6,053 bases of DNA, from the NCBI GenBank assembly GCA_022710245.1, contig JAKLHH010000508.1, forward strand, positions 1 through 6,053, written 5' to 3'. Under the pieces are notes generated by a model. It made no database searches. It worked only from the letters and a program-made list of their open reading frames with translations, and had not been told where the DNA came from. Position numbers and translations under genes: made by a program. How positions within the stretch are numbered: the first letter of the stretch is position 1; each line of letters begins with the position of its first letter. The DNA comes from Myxococcota bacterium. Lineage in GTDB: Bacteria > Myxococcota > Polyangia > GCA-2747355 > JAKLHH01. Positions 5,902-6,053 of this stretch are shown here, in pieces.

Positions 5902-5915
5902 GATAATCTGTTATC
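5902..5915. repeat. AT-rich inverted repeat GATAA-TCTG-TTATC
   Basis: Five-base perfect arms around a 4-base centre, inside the most AT-rich stretch of the window (about 5890-5945). It is centred about 65 bases before the predicted transcription start of the right-hand gene, a position typical of activator sites. The arms are short, so chance is possible. Confidence 0.35.
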
Positions 5916-5938
5916 AGAAAATATTACACGACTACCCC

Positions 5939-5967
5939 TTTACGTAACGCCCTAGCGTCGCTACGCT
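5939..5967 (+). promoter_or_regulatory. Possible promoter of the right-end gene
   Basis: TTTACG (5939-5944) and TACGCT (5962-5967) are 17 bases apart and match the housekeeping sigma consensus at four of six and three of six positions, including the key TA...T. Transcription would start near 5974, 18 bases before the ATG at 5992. Confidence 0.4.
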
Positions 5968-5991
5968 GGGTGTATCCAAGCAAGGAGAGCG

Positions 5992-6053
5992 ATGAGCCCC
6001 CCCGAGAGCAGATCGGCGGGTCGCGCCGGGGCACCGCGCCCGGCCTGGATGGA
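5992..6053 (+). CDS. Start of an unidentified gene, cut by window edge
   Basis: ATG at 5992 follows AAGGAG with a 4-base gap and a plausible promoter. Twenty codons remain open to the edge (MSPPESRSAG followed by Arg, Ala and Pro-rich residues). The visible part is polar, low in complexity and probably disordered, with no signal peptide or membrane segment. Too little is present to name a family. It is divergent from the secreted amidase and could share control sites with it. Confidence 0.6.
   Translation, partial: MSPPESRSAGRAGAPRPAWM

Overview
The window is GC-rich throughout, with strong G/C use at third codon positions, and holds six genes plus short intergenic regions. The gene mix, GC-rich coding style and a Cys-rich lipoprotein with a Thr-Pro linker suggest a Gram-negative soil-type bacterium, most likely a myxobacterium or relative (Myxococcota). 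That placement is inference; no rRNA or other marker is present to confirm it.

Layout from left to right: (1) the N-terminal part of a secreted Cys-rich lipoprotein on the minus strand, cut by the window start; (2) a divergent YebC/PmpR/TACO1-family gene on the plus strand; (3) a convergent FAD-linked oxidoreductase of the berberine-bridge-enzyme type on the minus strand, whose stop codon lies only 9 bases from the yebC stop; (4) murI, glutamate racemase, minus strand, with a likely terminator behind it; (5) a small cold-shock protein gene, plus strand, divergent from murI, with a long repeat-bearing leader and a very clear hairpin terminator; (6) a secreted choloylglycine-hydrolase-like N-terminal nucleophile amidase, minus strand; and (7) the first 20 codons of an unidentified plus-strand gene behind an unusually AT-rich divergent control region.

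These genes do not form one pathway or operon. Nearly every gene has its own control region, and the orientations alternate. Housekeeping functions (YebC translation/regulation factor, peptidoglycan precursor D-glutamate supply, cold-shock RNA chaperone) are interspersed with secreted or accessory enzymes. I see no mobile element, CRISPR array, intact RNA gene or defence-type gene cluster.

The most useful signals outside the genes are: an identical 12-base extended -10 promoter box (CGTGCTAGCGTC) in front of both murI and the secreted amidase, with a related box before yebC; the position of that box at murI, which predicts a leaderless mRNA; several copies of GCAAGACC between murI and the cold-shock gene; and two inverted repeats in the control region at the right end. 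I did not find convincing evidence of a new multi-gene system.
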